Positions 37,230-45,892 of a stretch of DNA of 64,000 nt are shown in pieces (position 1 is the stretch's first letter; each line of letters begins with the position of its first letter). The translations under genes were made by a program, and so were the position numbers. Source of the stretch: 13-2-20CM-66-19 sp036273735 (GTDB lineage Bacteria; Pseudomonadota; Gammaproteobacteria; Steroidobacterales; Steroidobacteraceae); NCBI GenBank assembly GCA_036273735.1, contig DASUHA010000085.1:6995-70994 (forward strand), read 5' to 3'. The notes beneath the pieces were generated by a model. That model was not told where the DNA came from, ran no database searches, and worked only from the letters and a program-made list of their open reading frames with translations.

Positions 37230-38750
37230 TCAGAGCTGTCCCTGCTCCATGGCGAGCTCTGTCTCCAGGCTCTCACGACCCCGGAAGATGGTCGCCAGCG
37301 CCAGCGTGCGACCCCCCTTGCGAAATCGCAGCGCCACATCACGCGCGCCCGGGTCACCTTGTTGCTCTATGTCGTCCCACGAGGCGGCATGGCCGACGTA
37401 GTCTATCGACACGTCGTACTGCTGCGTCCAGAAGAACGGCACGGCGGTGAACCGCTCGCGGCGTCCCAACATGTTTCGCGCGGCAGTCTGCCCTTGCCGC
37501 TCTGCGACCACCCAGTGCTCGATGCGCAGCCCCTGGCCCGTGCGGGGATCGGGCCAGCGGGCGATGTCCCCTGCCGCGAAGATGCCGGGCGCGCTCGTCT
37601 CCAGGAACTCATTGACGAGCACGCCGCGATCTATCGTGAGCCGGGCGCTCTGCGCCAGCACCAGCCGTGGACTCACCCCGATACCGACGAGCACGAGGTC
37701 GGCGTCGAGCCGCGCGCCGTCGTCGAGTTGGACTTGGCGCTCATCGATGCCGCCGGCGGTGCGGCCGAGATGGAAGACGACCCCGTGAGATTCGTGCAGA
37801 GAGCGGACGAAGTCACCCATTGCCGGACCGAGAACTCGCTCCATGGGCCGCGCCTCTGGCGCGACGACGTGGACCTCTGCCTGACGTTGCCGTAGCGCGG
37901 CGGCCGCCTCGAGACCGATGAAGCTGGCGCCAATGATCACGACACGCTTGCCCGGCGCCACTTTCGAGATGATCGCCCGGCAGTCGCCGAGCGAGCGCAG
38001 GGTGCGCACGTGCTGCAGGTCCACTCCCGGAATCTTCAGACGAATCGGCTCCGCGCCCGTCGCAAGCAACAGTTGGGTGTAACCCACGGCGCCGCCGTCT
38101 GCGAGCTTCACGCTCCGCGCCGCCGGATCGATGCCCGTCACCTCCGTGCGCAGGCGCAGGTCTATCCGGTTCTGCGCATAGAACTCCGGCGGCCTCAGTG
38201 GAATCCACTCTTCCGGCGCGTTGCCGGCGAGATAGTCCTTCGAAAGGTTCGGACGATCGTAGGGCGCCGACTCATCGGCGCTGAGAAGCGTGATGGCGCC
38301 ACCGAACTCCTCGCGGCGCAGCATCTCGGCCGCCGCGAAGCCGGCCGCGCCGCCGCCGACGATCACGATGTGCTCGCCCGCAGCGGCGGGTGTGTGATGC
38401 CGGGCTTTGGTCCCGGCTTTCTCGCGCACCAGCAAACGGCCATTCGTGCGCTCCACACGCCAACAGTTGACCGGCGCCAGCGCGGGCGCTGCAATTGCTT
38501 CTCCGGTGCGCAGACTGAAGCATGCATGATGCCACGGACAGCGGACCGTCTCTCCTGCGAGCAATCCCTCGCCGAGCGGACCGCCGTAGTGGGTGCACGA
38601 CGCATCGATTGCAAACACCTCCGATCCACGACGGGCGAGGAGAACGGAGTGTTCGCCCACGCGGCCAACCAACATGCCGCCGTCGGCCAGAGTGCTCTCC
38701 GGGATGCCGGCCTCGAAATCCGGACCGCTTGGCTGCGATGCTTCACTCAT
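37230..38750 (-). CDS. Rieske ferredoxin-FAD reductase fusion (AIFM3-like)
   Basis: A 506-residue protein. Residues about 20-110 are a Rieske [2Fe-2S] domain with C52/H54 (SCTHYGG) and C71/H74 (CPWHHACF). From 125 on it is a pyridine-nucleotide disulphide oxidoreductase with two dinucleotide folds (IVIVGGGAAGFAAAEML; VVIIGASFIGLEAAAAL), followed by the reductase C-terminal domain. The architecture matches human AIFM3/Nfrl and bacterial NAD(P)H-ferredoxin reductases. GGGAG precedes the ATG. The open frame extends upstream to 39728, which is spurious. Electron acceptor unknown. Confidence 0.92.
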   Translation of the reverse strand: MSEASQPSGPDFEAGIPESTLADGGMLVGRVGEHSVLLARRGSEVFAIDASCTHYGGPLGEGLLAGETVRCPWHHACFSLRTGEAIAAPALAPVNCWRVERTNGRLLVREKAGTKARHHTPAAAGEHIVIVGGGAAGFAAAEMLRREEFGGAITLLSADESAPYDRPNLSKDYLAGNAPEEWIPLRPPEFYAQNRIDLRLRTEVTGIDPAARSVKLADGGAVGYTQLLLATGAEPIRLKIPGVDLQHVRTLRSLGDCRAIISKVAPGKRVVIIGASFIGLEAAAALRQRQAEVHVVAPEARPMERVLGPAMGDFVRSLHESHGVVFHLGRTAGGIDERQVQLDDGARLDADLVLVGIGVSPRLVLAQSARLTIDRGVLVNEFLETSAPGIFAAGDIARWPDPRTGQGLRIEHWVVAERQGQTAARNMLGRRERFTAVPFFWTQQYDVSIDYVGHAASWDDIEQQGDPGARDVALRFRKGGRTLALATIFRGRESLETELAMEQGQL

Positions 38751-38829
38751 GCGGCTCTCCCGCGTCGCTTGGCTCTGCGGAGGAGTTTGCCAGAGTCGAG
38801 GGACGGCAGGTATGGGCACCACCGCGAGC

Positions 38830-38857
38830 GACGCCTCTGCCATGGCGGCACGGCGTC
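38830..38857 (-). terminator. Candidate hairpin after the CDF transporter gene
   Basis: GACGCC/GGCGTC outer arms (38830-38835, 38852-38857) and TGCC/GGCA inner arms (38838-38841, 38847-38850) would form a stem just after the transporter stop on the minus strand. There is no T-run, so termination is uncertain. Confidence 0.35.
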
Positions 38858-38860
38858 CGA

Positions 38861-39817
38861 TCAGCTCTGGCCTTGCGCGAAGAAGCTCTGTGCCGCCTGC
38901 TGATAGGCCCTGCCGGTTTGCGGCTTGACGAACAGCGCCATGATCTGCGGGTGAGCCGCCCGCACCTTGCGCTCGATCTCGATGACGGCATCCTCGACTT
39001 GTGCCGCGGTGAGATGGTCCTCGAAGTCGAGGCTGAGCGCGGCCACGATTTGATCCGGAGCGAGCTGCATGGTCAACACGCCGTTCGCTCGGGTGATGGA
39101 CTTCTCCGCAGCCGCGATGTGCAGGATGGAATCGCTCAGCTCCCGGTCGGCATGCTCGCCGATCAGCAGGCTCTTGCTCTCCCGGGCGAGCAAAAGAGCG
39201 ATTGCGGCGAGCACCACTCCGATGAGAATCGAGGCCACGCCGTCGAACACCGGCTGGCGGAGCTGCACCGCCGCGAACGTGCCGACGGCCGCGATGAGGA
39301 TGCCTGCCAGCGCCGCGCTGTCCTCGAAGAGGACCATGAAGGACGGTGGATCCTTGCTGTGGCGGAAGGCCTCGTAATAACCCAGTGCGCCTTTGGCGGA
39401 GTTGAACTGCCGCCACGAGACCACCCAGGAGGCACTCTCGAAGATGAAGGCCACCGCCAACACGATGTAGTTGATTGCCGGATTGCTGATGGGCTCGGGA
39501 TGGCGGATGTGGTCGATCCCCTCGTACACCGACACGCCCGCGCCGAGCGCGAAAATCAGCAGGGCGACGATGAAGCTCCAGAAGTAGAGCTCGCGGCCAT
39601 AGCCGAGGGGATGGTGCGCATCGGGGGGCCGGCTGGCCCGACGGAGCCCGTAAAGGAGAAGGATCTCGTTGCCGCTGTCGACGAACGAATGGACCGCTTC
39701 GCTCATCATGGCGGAGCTGCCGGTCCACGTGGCGGCGAGCAGCTTCGTTGCCGCAACCAGCAGGTTGCCGGCGAGGGCGGCAATGACGGCCTTCTTGGAC
39801 GATATCTGCGCTGTCAC
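38861..39817 (-). CDS. Cation diffusion facilitator, ZnT9-like
   Basis: A 318-residue CDF transporter with six membrane helices in the first 210 residues and a cytoplasmic regulatory domain. Helix II has HSFVDSGNE (HxxxD metal site), then HPLGYGRELYFWSF; the second site lies in LFEDSAALAG. The spacing and FWSFIVALLIFALGAGVSVYEG region (residues about 80-101) are those of the SLC30A9-like branch. It probably exports Zn2+ or a related divalent cation in exchange for protons. GTG start with GAGGA ahead; 25 bases separate it from the DUF488 gene upstream. Confidence 0.92.
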   Translation of the reverse strand: MTAQISSKKAVIAALAGNLLVAATKLLAATWTGSSAMMSEAVHSFVDSGNEILLLYGLRRASRPPDAHHPLGYGRELYFWSFIVALLIFALGAGVSVYEGIDHIRHPEPISNPAINYIVLAVAFIFESASWVVSWRQFNSAKGALGYYEAFRHSKDPPSFMVLFEDSAALAGILIAAVGTFAAVQLRQPVFDGVASILIGVVLAAIALLLARESKSLLIGEHADRELSDSILHIAAAEKSITRANGVLTMQLAPDQIVAALSLDFEDHLTAAQVEDAVIEIERKVRAAHPQIMALFVKPQTGRAYQQAAQSFFAQGQS

Positions 39818-39842
39818 GACGTAATCCTCATGGCCGAGCGGG

Positions 39843-40379
39843 TCAGCCGGCCGCTTCCGCCGGATAGATCAGCCCGCCGTCGCCCGACTGCCGCGCTCCC
39901 GGAGTGAGCGTCGCCGGTGTCAGCTTGCCGGGTCCCAGAATGTGCACCACCTCGAATCCCCTCGCCAACAGGTAGTCGGCGATGATGCGCCGGTGACAGC
40001 GCCACCACAGCGTTTCGGCGCACATGATCGCGCAGCGGTGCGCGTCGGTGAGGGCGCACAGCTCCTCGAACCCGGCACGAAACTCGGCGGTGCCCGCGTA
40101 GTCCGCATAGGCGCGAAACGACGGGTTCCTCCAGAGCGTGTTGGGCGATGACCGCTCGTTGCTGTGGCGCCGGCCGCCGAGGGCCGGAAGAAAGCGGTAC
40201 GCCACCCCTACCCCTGCGAGCGCCGCCTCCAGCTCCGGGCCGTTGAATTGCGGGTTGGTCCTGGAGCGGGGGAACGCACGGACGTCGGCGATGAGGTCGG
40301 CCGCGACGTCGGCGAGCAAGGCGGTCAGCTCCTCGACCGAGCGTGTCGAGTGTCCAACGGTGAAGACCGGATTACTCAA
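39843..40379 (-). CDS. DUF488 family protein
   Basis: A 178-residue member of the larger DUF488 branch, with the characteristic opening VFTVGHSTRSVEEL, the DVRAFPRSRTNPQFN motif, the LGGRR tract and the CAETLWWRCHRRIIADYL motif carrying conserved Cys residues. Probable small-molecule or nucleic-acid enzyme, but activity is unknown. Only a TTG fits as a start near the family N-terminus; it lies 3 bases after the cls stop, which suggests coupling. Distinct from the YeaO-type DUF488 protein at 36.8 kb. Confidence 0.86.
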   Translation of the reverse strand: MSNPVFTVGHSTRSVEELTALLADVAADLIADVRAFPRSRTNPQFNGPELEAALAGVGVAYRFLPALGGRRHSNERSSPNTLWRNPSFRAYADYAGTAEFRAGFEELCALTDAHRCAIMCAETLWWRCHRRIIADYLLARGFEVVHILGPGKLTPATLTPGARQSGDGGLIYPAEAAG

Positions 40380-40382
40380 GCG

Positions 40383-41786
40383 CTACAGGTAAGGCGACAG
40401 CAGCCAGAACAGACTGTCGCGCAGCCGGCGGGCAAGCGCCCAGGTGGGAGGTCCCGTGGGAACGCGGGAAGCATGATCGCGCGCGGACAGGACGTACTTC
40501 GCAAGCTGTGCGCATACCCCCTCATCGTACACCTCCACGGCGATCTCGAAGTTGAGCCGCAAGCTTCTCGGGTCGATGTTGGCGGACCCGATCTGCGCGT
40601 AGGAGCCGTCTATGACGAGCAGCTTGGTATGGGAAAACGGCGGCGGCTGCAGATAGACCTCGATGCCACGCTCGAGTAGCGGCGGCAGCCAGCGGCGCGT
40701 GGCCCAGTCCACGTAGCGCAGATTGCTGCGTGCCGGCAGCACGAGACATACCTCGACGCCGCGCAGAGCCGCGGTCTGCAATGCCGCCGTGAGCTCGGGA
40801 GGCGGAATGAAGTACGGCGTCATGATGAGCACCTGACGGTGCGCAATCGAGATGGCGCCGAGGATCACGAAGAGCAGCTTGTCACTGTCCTCATCCGGTC
40901 CCTCGGTGACGACCCGGCAGGTGCACCCGCCCGCGCCCGGCGCCGCCAGCGGTGGCGGCGCCAGCGGCTCACCGGCCGCGAACTGCCAATCGGCTGCGAA
41001 GCATTCCGCGAGCTGCGAGACCGCAGGTCCCCGCATCTGGAAATGAAGGTCGGCCATTCGCCGGTGATGCGCCTTGCCGACTTCGCGCCCGCCGATGTTC
41101 ATGCCGCCCACGAAGCCGACCTCGCCATCGACGATGAGGAGCTTGCGGTGATTGCGCAGATTGAGTGAAAACACCGGCATCGCCAGGCGCGGCGGCAGGA
41201 AGCGTGCGGCGCGTACGCCCGCGTGGCGCAGCAGGCGCGCCGCGTGCGGCCAGCTGTACCACTCGCCGATTCCATCTATCAACACGCGGACCTCCGCTCC
41301 GCGCTCCGCCGCGGCGGCAAGAGCGGCAATGAATTCCCGCCCGACCGGATCCGTCTCGAAGATATAGGTCGAAAGCCAGACCGTATGCCGCGCTCGGCGG
41401 ATCGCCTCGAGCATGAGCGGAAAGGCATTCTCGCCGTTCTCCAGCGCCACCACCTCATTCCCGGGCAGCCTCGGCCGCTGGGTCACCGCATCCCCGATCC
41501 GCGTGAGCTGCGAGGCGAAATCCCGGGGCGGACGGCTCCCGATACTGCTGCCGATCGGCGTCAGCCCGGCGCGCAGTTGCCGGGCACGGGTGCGCACCCG
41601 ATTGACGCCGAACAGCAGGTAGAGAATGGTGCCGGCGAACGGCAGCAGCCAGCCCGTGACGATCCAACCCAGAGCGCTGCGCGGGTCGGGCTTGGTCAGC
41701 AGAGCATGCACTGCGCCGAATACGGCGCAGATCACGTACAGCACGGCGACCAGCAGCCGGAGTGGGGCTTCAACGTGCCCGGGCAT
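40383..41786 (-). CDS. cls: Cardiolipin synthase (phospholipase D family)
   Basis: A 467-residue membrane-bound phospholipase-D superfamily enzyme that joins two phosphatidylglycerols into cardiolipin. Two N-terminal helices (LLVAVLYVICAVFGAVHALL; ALGWIVTGWLLPFAGTILYLLFG, about 9-28 and 37-60) precede the two HKD motifs, NHRKLLIVDGEVGFVGG and SHTKLLVIDGSYAQIGS, each with the required His and Lys. The ATG at 41786 is chosen over one 8 codons upstream because AAAGGG sits at the right distance. Divergent from ndh. Confidence 0.93.
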   Translation of the reverse strand: MPGHVEAPLRLLVAVLYVICAVFGAVHALLTKPDPRSALGWIVTGWLLPFAGTILYLLFGVNRVRTRARQLRAGLTPIGSSIGSRPPRDFASQLTRIGDAVTQRPRLPGNEVVALENGENAFPLMLEAIRRARHTVWLSTYIFETDPVGREFIAALAAAAERGAEVRVLIDGIGEWYSWPHAARLLRHAGVRAARFLPPRLAMPVFSLNLRNHRKLLIVDGEVGFVGGMNIGGREVGKAHHRRMADLHFQMRGPAVSQLAECFAADWQFAAGEPLAPPPLAAPGAGGCTCRVVTEGPDEDSDKLLFVILGAISIAHRQVLIMTPYFIPPPELTAALQTAALRGVEVCLVLPARSNLRYVDWATRRWLPPLLERGIEVYLQPPPFSHTKLLVIDGSYAQIGSANIDPRSLRLNFEIAVEVYDEGVCAQLAKYVLSARDHASRVPTGPPTWALARRLRDSLFWLLSPYL

Positions 41787-41884
41787 GATATTTACCCTTT
41801 GTGTCAGCACCCGAGTGAGTACTCTATCGTATGGCGGTGTAATTGCGGCGCAAGCTCTCTTCCCTGCGCTGATCGGGCGTCACC

Positions 41885-43138
41885 ATGCATACAAGGCCAC
41901 GGGTCATCGTAGTCGGCGGCGGATTTGGCGGGCTTTCCGCGGTACGCGGGTTGCGCAGCGCCGCGGTCGACGTACTGTTGATCGATCGCGTCAATCACCA
42001 TACGTTTCAGCCGCTGCTCTACCAGGTGGCGACCGCCGGCCTCGCGGCACCGTCCATTGCCGCACCACTGCGGCATATCCTGCGCTCGCAGCGCAACGCC
42101 ACCGTGCTCCTCGGAGAGGTGCGCCGCATCGACGTCGCGGGTAAGAGCGTCGCTGTCGATGGGATTTCGCACCCTTACGATTTTCTGATCGTGGCGACAG
42201 GAAGCGCGCATGCCTATTTTGGTCACGATGAGTGGTCGGGATATGCGCCAGGCTTGAAGACGCTGGACGACGCTTTGCGCATCCGGGCGCGGATACTCAC
42301 GGCGTTCGAGCGCGCCGAAGCGTCGGCCGATCCGGCCGAGCAGATGGAGTGGCTCACGTTCCTCATTGTCGGGGCGGGCGCCACCGGCGTGGAACTGGCC
42401 GGGACGCTCGCCGAAATCGCCCGCCATACCCTCAAGCGCGAGTTCCGCCACATCGATCCTGCGGCTGCGAAGATTCTCCTGGTGGAGGCCGGGCCTCGCG
42501 TGCTGCCGGCTTTTCCGCCCTCGCTGTCCGAGAAGGCCCAGCGTCAGCTCGAGCGACTCGGGGTCAGGGTCCGCACCGGACACGCGGTCACCGGCCTCGA
42601 TGAGCGAGGTGTTTGGATCGGCGAGGAGCGGATCGCAGCACGCACCGTCCTCTGGGCCGCGGGGGTTGCCGCGTCACCTCTCGGTGCGGCGTTGGGTGTC
42701 GCCGTCGATCGCGCGGGCCGCGTATCCGTCACTGCGCAGCTCGCCATTGCCGGGCATCCGGAGGTGTTCGTCGTCGGCGACCTGGCAGCCGTACCGGAAG
42801 AGATGGGCCCTATTCCCGCCATCGCGCCGGCAGCGAAGCAGATGGGAAGTTACGCCGCCCAGGCAATTCTGGCGAGCCTGTCGGGTCGCCGTATCGGCGC
42901 ATTCCGCTACCGCCACTTCGGCTCGCTGGCGACCATCGGCCGGATGGCTGCCGTCGTCGACTTCGGCCGCATACGCCTCTCGGGCCTTCTCGCCTGGTGG
43001 ATCTGGCTCACGGCGCACATCTACTTCCTGATCGGCTTTCGTAACCGCCTGGTCGTGCTCATCGACTGGGCGGAGGCGTACTGGAGCTATCGGCGCGGTG
43101 CGCGCATCATCATTCCTGTCGGAAAATCCGAAGGTTGA
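41885..43138 (+). CDS. ndh: Type II NADH dehydrogenase (NDH-2)
   Basis: A 417-residue single-subunit, non-proton-pumping NADH:quinone oxidoreductase. The FAD site is VIVVGGGFGGL (residues 7-17), followed by FQPLLYQVATAGL, the NADH site LIVGAGATGVELAG near 161, and the FAD-binding GDLA motif with IPAIAPAAKQMG. The C-terminal hydrophobic/amphipathic part (LLAWWIWLTAHIYFLIGF) anchors it to the membrane. The ATG at 41885 gives a standard N-terminus. It ends 3 bases before the amine oxidase gene. Confidence 0.95.
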   Translation: MHTRPRVIVVGGGFGGLSAVRGLRSAAVDVLLIDRVNHHTFQPLLYQVATAGLAAPSIAAPLRHILRSQRNATVLLGEVRRIDVAGKSVAVDGISHPYDFLIVATGSAHAYFGHDEWSGYAPGLKTLDDALRIRARILTAFERAEASADPAEQMEWLTFLIVGAGATGVELAGTLAEIARHTLKREFRHIDPAAAKILLVEAGPRVLPAFPPSLSEKAQRQLERLGVRVRTGHAVTGLDERGVWIGEERIAARTVLWAAGVAASPLGAALGVAVDRAGRVSVTAQLAIAGHPEVFVVGDLAAVPEEMGPIPAIAPAAKQMGSYAAQAILASLSGRRIGAFRYRHFGSLATIGRMAAVVDFGRIRLSGLLAWWIWLTAHIYFLIGFRNRLVVLIDWAEAYWSYRRGARIIIPVGKSEG

Positions 43139-43141
43139 AAG

Positions 43142-44497
43142 ATGGCGGGCCGAACCGATCGCCCGATTGTGGGTGAGGATCACGATGTCATCGTAATCGG
43201 TGCCGGGGCGGCAGGTCTTGCGGCAGCGTACGCGCTCTGCCGCACCGGACACTCGGTGTTGGTGCTGGAGGCTCGCGACCGCATCGGCGGGCGCATCTGG
43301 ACCCGTATGGAGCCCGCGCTGGCCGCGCCGGTCGAGCTGGGCGCTGAGTTCATCCACGGAGCCTCACCTGAAACGCGCGACCTGCTGCGGAGCATCGGTG
43401 AGGCCGCGATCGACACTTCAGGGGAGCACTGGTCGCTGATCGGCGGACGGCTGCAGCAGCGCACCGAGAGCCTGCTCGGACAGGTACGCAGGGCGTTCGA
43501 AGGCGGCGACGTCCTCTCCAGACCCGACACGTCGCTCGAAGCCTTCCTCACAGGCGAGGGTGGCCGCAACTTATCCGAAGAAGCGCGTTCCATGGCGCGC
43601 GCGTTCGTGTCAGGTTTCGATGCTGCCGACCCGGAGCGGGTCAGTATCCATTCGATCGCGGAGGAGTGGCGCAGCGGCGGCATGTTGGATTCGTCGCAAA
43701 GCCGGCCTGTCGGGGGGTATGGCGCCGTCCTCGGCGCGCTGCGCGCGAGTCTCGATCATGTGCACGCGCGCGTACAGCTCCAGGCGGCCGTGAGCGGGGT
43801 TCGCTGGAACAACGACTCGGTCGAAGTCATGGGTACGCACCTCGGGCTGCCCTTTCAGACGAAAGCGCGCAAGGCAATCGTCACCGTTCCGCTCGGCGTC
43901 CTCAAGCTGCCGGAGACGGCGCCCGGAGGAATTCGCTTCACGCCACCGCTCGCGGCGAAGCAAGCCGCCCTCGAGCAGCTTCTCTCCGGTCCCGTAGTCA
44001 AGGTCATATTGCATTTCCGCCGGCCCTTCTGGGAAGAGCAGGATGGCGGACGATACGCCGATGCCTCCTTCTTTCACGCGCCCGGCAAGCTCTTTCCCAC
44101 GTTTTGGACGACACTCCCGGCGCGCACGTCTCTTCTCAACGCTTGGGTCGGGGGCCCATCGGCTGCGCGGCTCTGTGAGCTATCCGACGAAGACATCGTC
44201 CGGCGTGCGCTCGATGGCGCCGCGACGCTATTTTCCAGGAGTGAAGCGGACCTGGAGCTGGAAGCGGCGTACGTCCACAACTGGCAAAGGGATCCGTTTG
44301 CCCGCGGCGCCTATAGTTACGTCGCAGTCGGTGGCAGCAGCGCAAGAGAGCAGTTGGCAATGCCTCTCCAGAGCGCGCTCTTCTTCGCAGGCGAAGCTAC
44401 GGATACAACCGGCGATCCTGCCACAGTCACCGGCGCCCTGCGCAGCGGCGCCCGCGCCGCAGTCGAAGTCAACCGGCATTTCGAGAGAGGCCACTGA
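43142..44497 (+). CDS. FAD-dependent amine oxidase family protein
   Basis: A 451-residue flavoenzyme of the monoamine/polyamine oxidase superfamily. The N-terminal dinucleotide fold is VIVIGAGAAGLAAAYAL, then the LEARDRIGGRIWTR motif; the FAD-binding C-terminus is LFFAGEATDTTGDPATVTGALRSG at about 415-438. A substrate domain with SIAEEWRSGGML lies between. No signal peptide; probably cytoplasmic. Oxidises primary or secondary amines or polyamines, exact substrate unknown. Coupled to ndh with a 3-base gap, so electrons may feed the same quinone pool, though classic members reduce oxygen. Confidence 0.92.
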   Translation: MAGRTDRPIVGEDHDVIVIGAGAAGLAAAYALCRTGHSVLVLEARDRIGGRIWTRMEPALAAPVELGAEFIHGASPETRDLLRSIGEAAIDTSGEHWSLIGGRLQQRTESLLGQVRRAFEGGDVLSRPDTSLEAFLTGEGGRNLSEEARSMARAFVSGFDAADPERVSIHSIAEEWRSGGMLDSSQSRPVGGYGAVLGALRASLDHVHARVQLQAAVSGVRWNNDSVEVMGTHLGLPFQTKARKAIVTVPLGVLKLPETAPGGIRFTPPLAAKQAALEQLLSGPVVKVILHFRRPFWEEQDGGRYADASFFHAPGKLFPTFWTTLPARTSLLNAWVGGPSAARLCELSDEDIVRRALDGAATLFSRSEADLELEAAYVHNWQRDPFARGAYSYVAVGGSSAREQLAMPLQSALFFAGEATDTTGDPATVTGALRSGARAAVEVNRHFERGH

Positions 44498-44534
44498 AGC
44501 CAGCAAGCGCCGCCGGCCTCCGTGTCCGGTCAGA

Positions 44535-45083
44535 CTAAGCAGCGGGAAGGCGAGCGCGCCGCCCACGCAGTATTGCAAGGCCGCCGAGGAGCAGCGTCAG
44601 CGCCGCGTATGTCGAGCTTGGATCAAGCTCCGGCGCCGCGGTCGTCACTGTTTTTTCCGTAACCGTGTAGTTACCAGACGCGAAAGCGTTCGGGTCCAGA
44701 AATGCGCCCCCGCTTGGGTCCACAGACAACTCCAGAAAGCCAATGTCAATACTGAAGTCACCGGGGAAGCAACTGTCGCCGCAATTGGGGTTAATGAAGT
44801 CAGGTCCTTCGGCGAACCAACCTCCGCTCGTGAAAGCATCAGTCAATGGGAAGCGTGACGAAGTGCCCGGGCTGGCAAGGTTATACACGGCCCCATCCCA
44901 TCTGAACGTCCAGCTCTGCCACATGTGGGTCGTGTTGTCCCAGACGAAGGAGCCGGTGGGCGCCGGGGCGTCACTCCCGACGGTGAAATTGTAGGTGCCG
45001 TCCGTGAGTGAGTCCGCACTCGCATGCGGTGCAGAGATCGCCAGAACGAATGCGGCGCACAACGGGCCGAAGAACTTATGCAT
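44535..45083 (-). CDS. Exported PEP-CTERM-like surface protein
   Basis: A 182-residue secreted protein with signal peptide MHKFFGPLCAAFVLAISAPHASA and a small extracellular domain rich in Asp, Gly, Phe and Trp with a likely disulphide (NCGDSCFPG). The C-terminus PELDPSS + hydrophobic helix (AALTLLLGGLAIL) + RGRRAR is the PEP-CTERM sorting signal, in a variant with PELDPSS. Such proteins are processed by exosortase, which is not in this window. A GGGGAG site precedes the ATG. Function unknown; many are linked to biofilm matrix. Confidence 0.8.
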   Translation of the reverse strand: MHKFFGPLCAAFVLAISAPHASADSLTDGTYNFTVGSDAPAPTGSFVWDNTTHMWQSWTFRWDGAVYNLASPGTSSRFPLTDAFTSGGWFAEGPDFINPNCGDSCFPGDFSIDIGFLELSVDPSGGAFLDPNAFASGNYTVTEKTVTTAAPELDPSSTYAALTLLLGGLAILRGRRARLPAA

Positions 45084-45301
45084 GCCACTCCCCTATGGCG
45101 GGCGTTTTTGGGCAGGCCCGCGCGTTGGTTCAAATTATTCTGGCATCCGCCGTTGAGCGCCGCAACGCTTCCGCAGTCCGACTCGACTCGAGGCCGCTTT
45201 GATTATGTAAAAGCGAGTTGGTCGCGGTCGACAGCGGCATGGACCCTAGAAGTACATCGGCGCGTGCGGGATGTTGAAAGCAGCGCCCGGCGCGGGTCGC
45301 A

Positions 45302-45772
45302 TCAGGCCCTGCCGCGGAGCTCGGCCGGTCCCAACCGGCCCAGCAGCGATTTCAACAGGGGCGCGACGCGGCGCAGCTCCCGCCGATGGGCGGCGGAGAG
45401 GCCGGCGAGGGCCTGCTCACCTGAAGCGGTGAGTGCAAGGAAGGTGCGACGCCGGTCGCGCGCGTCCGCGCGGCGCACGAGATATCCCCGGCGGACCAGC
45501 CGATCGACCAGGCCGACGGTGCTGTGGTGGCGGATGCCGAGACGCTCTGCCAGCTCACCTATCGTCGCCTCGCCCCCGCCGGGGTAGCCCTTGATGGCGA
45601 GCAGCGCCTGGTGCTGCCGCGGCGCCAGGCCGGCCGCATGCGCTGCCGCCTCGCTGAATGCCGCGAAGCGCATCAACAAATAGCGAAATTCCGCCAGGAT
45701 CTCGTAGTCGTGGGGCGCCAGCTCGAGGGCCGGCACGGCCCGGGGCCTCTGCCTTTTGGGGGTGGCGGACAT
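45302..45772 (-). CDS. MarR family transcriptional regulator
   Basis: A 156-residue winged-helix repressor. Helices 1-2 lead into the wHTH (EATIGELAERLGIRHHSTVGLVDRL near residues 68-92) and the wing (RRADARDRRRTFLALT), with the dimerising C-terminal helices after it. MarR proteins usually bind a palindrome in their own divergent promoter and release on binding small phenolics or metals. The ATG at 45772 is preferred over one 4 codons earlier because a TATTAT -10 at 45788-45793 puts the transcript start near 45781. Divergent from the ClC gene. Confidence 0.92.
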   Translation of the reverse strand: MSATPKRQRPRAVPALELAPHDYEILAEFRYLLMRFAAFSEAAAHAAGLAPRQHQALLAIKGYPGGGEATIGELAERLGIRHHSTVGLVDRLVRRGYLVRRADARDRRRTFLALTASGEQALAGLSAAHRRELRRVAPLLKSLLGRLGPAELRGRA

Positions 45773-45792
45773 CAGTCTTCTCATGGAGAATA

Positions 45793-45809
45793 ATATCGCA
45801 CTGCGATAT
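45793..45809. promoter_or_regulatory. Perfect MarR operator palindrome
   Basis: ATATCGCACTGCGATAT is a perfect 8+1+8 palindrome. It lies 21 bases upstream of the marR ATG, on the edge of a TATTAT -10 element for marR, and 83 bases upstream of the ClC ATG. Position, symmetry and the 17-base length fit MarR-family operators. Confidence 0.8.
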
Positions 45810-45892
45810 AAAGCGCGCGCCCGCGCCCCTGAGACCCGCCGTCCCGAGTGTCAGCGTCCCAGGAAAGGGCCGCACAATCTCACCGGAGAATC

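Noticed and set aside
39000..39728. N-terminal extension of the Rieske reductase to 39728
   Set aside because: It lies antiparallel to nothing but in the same strand as the CDF transporter in a different frame; the transporter explains that DNA, and a good RBS supports 38750.
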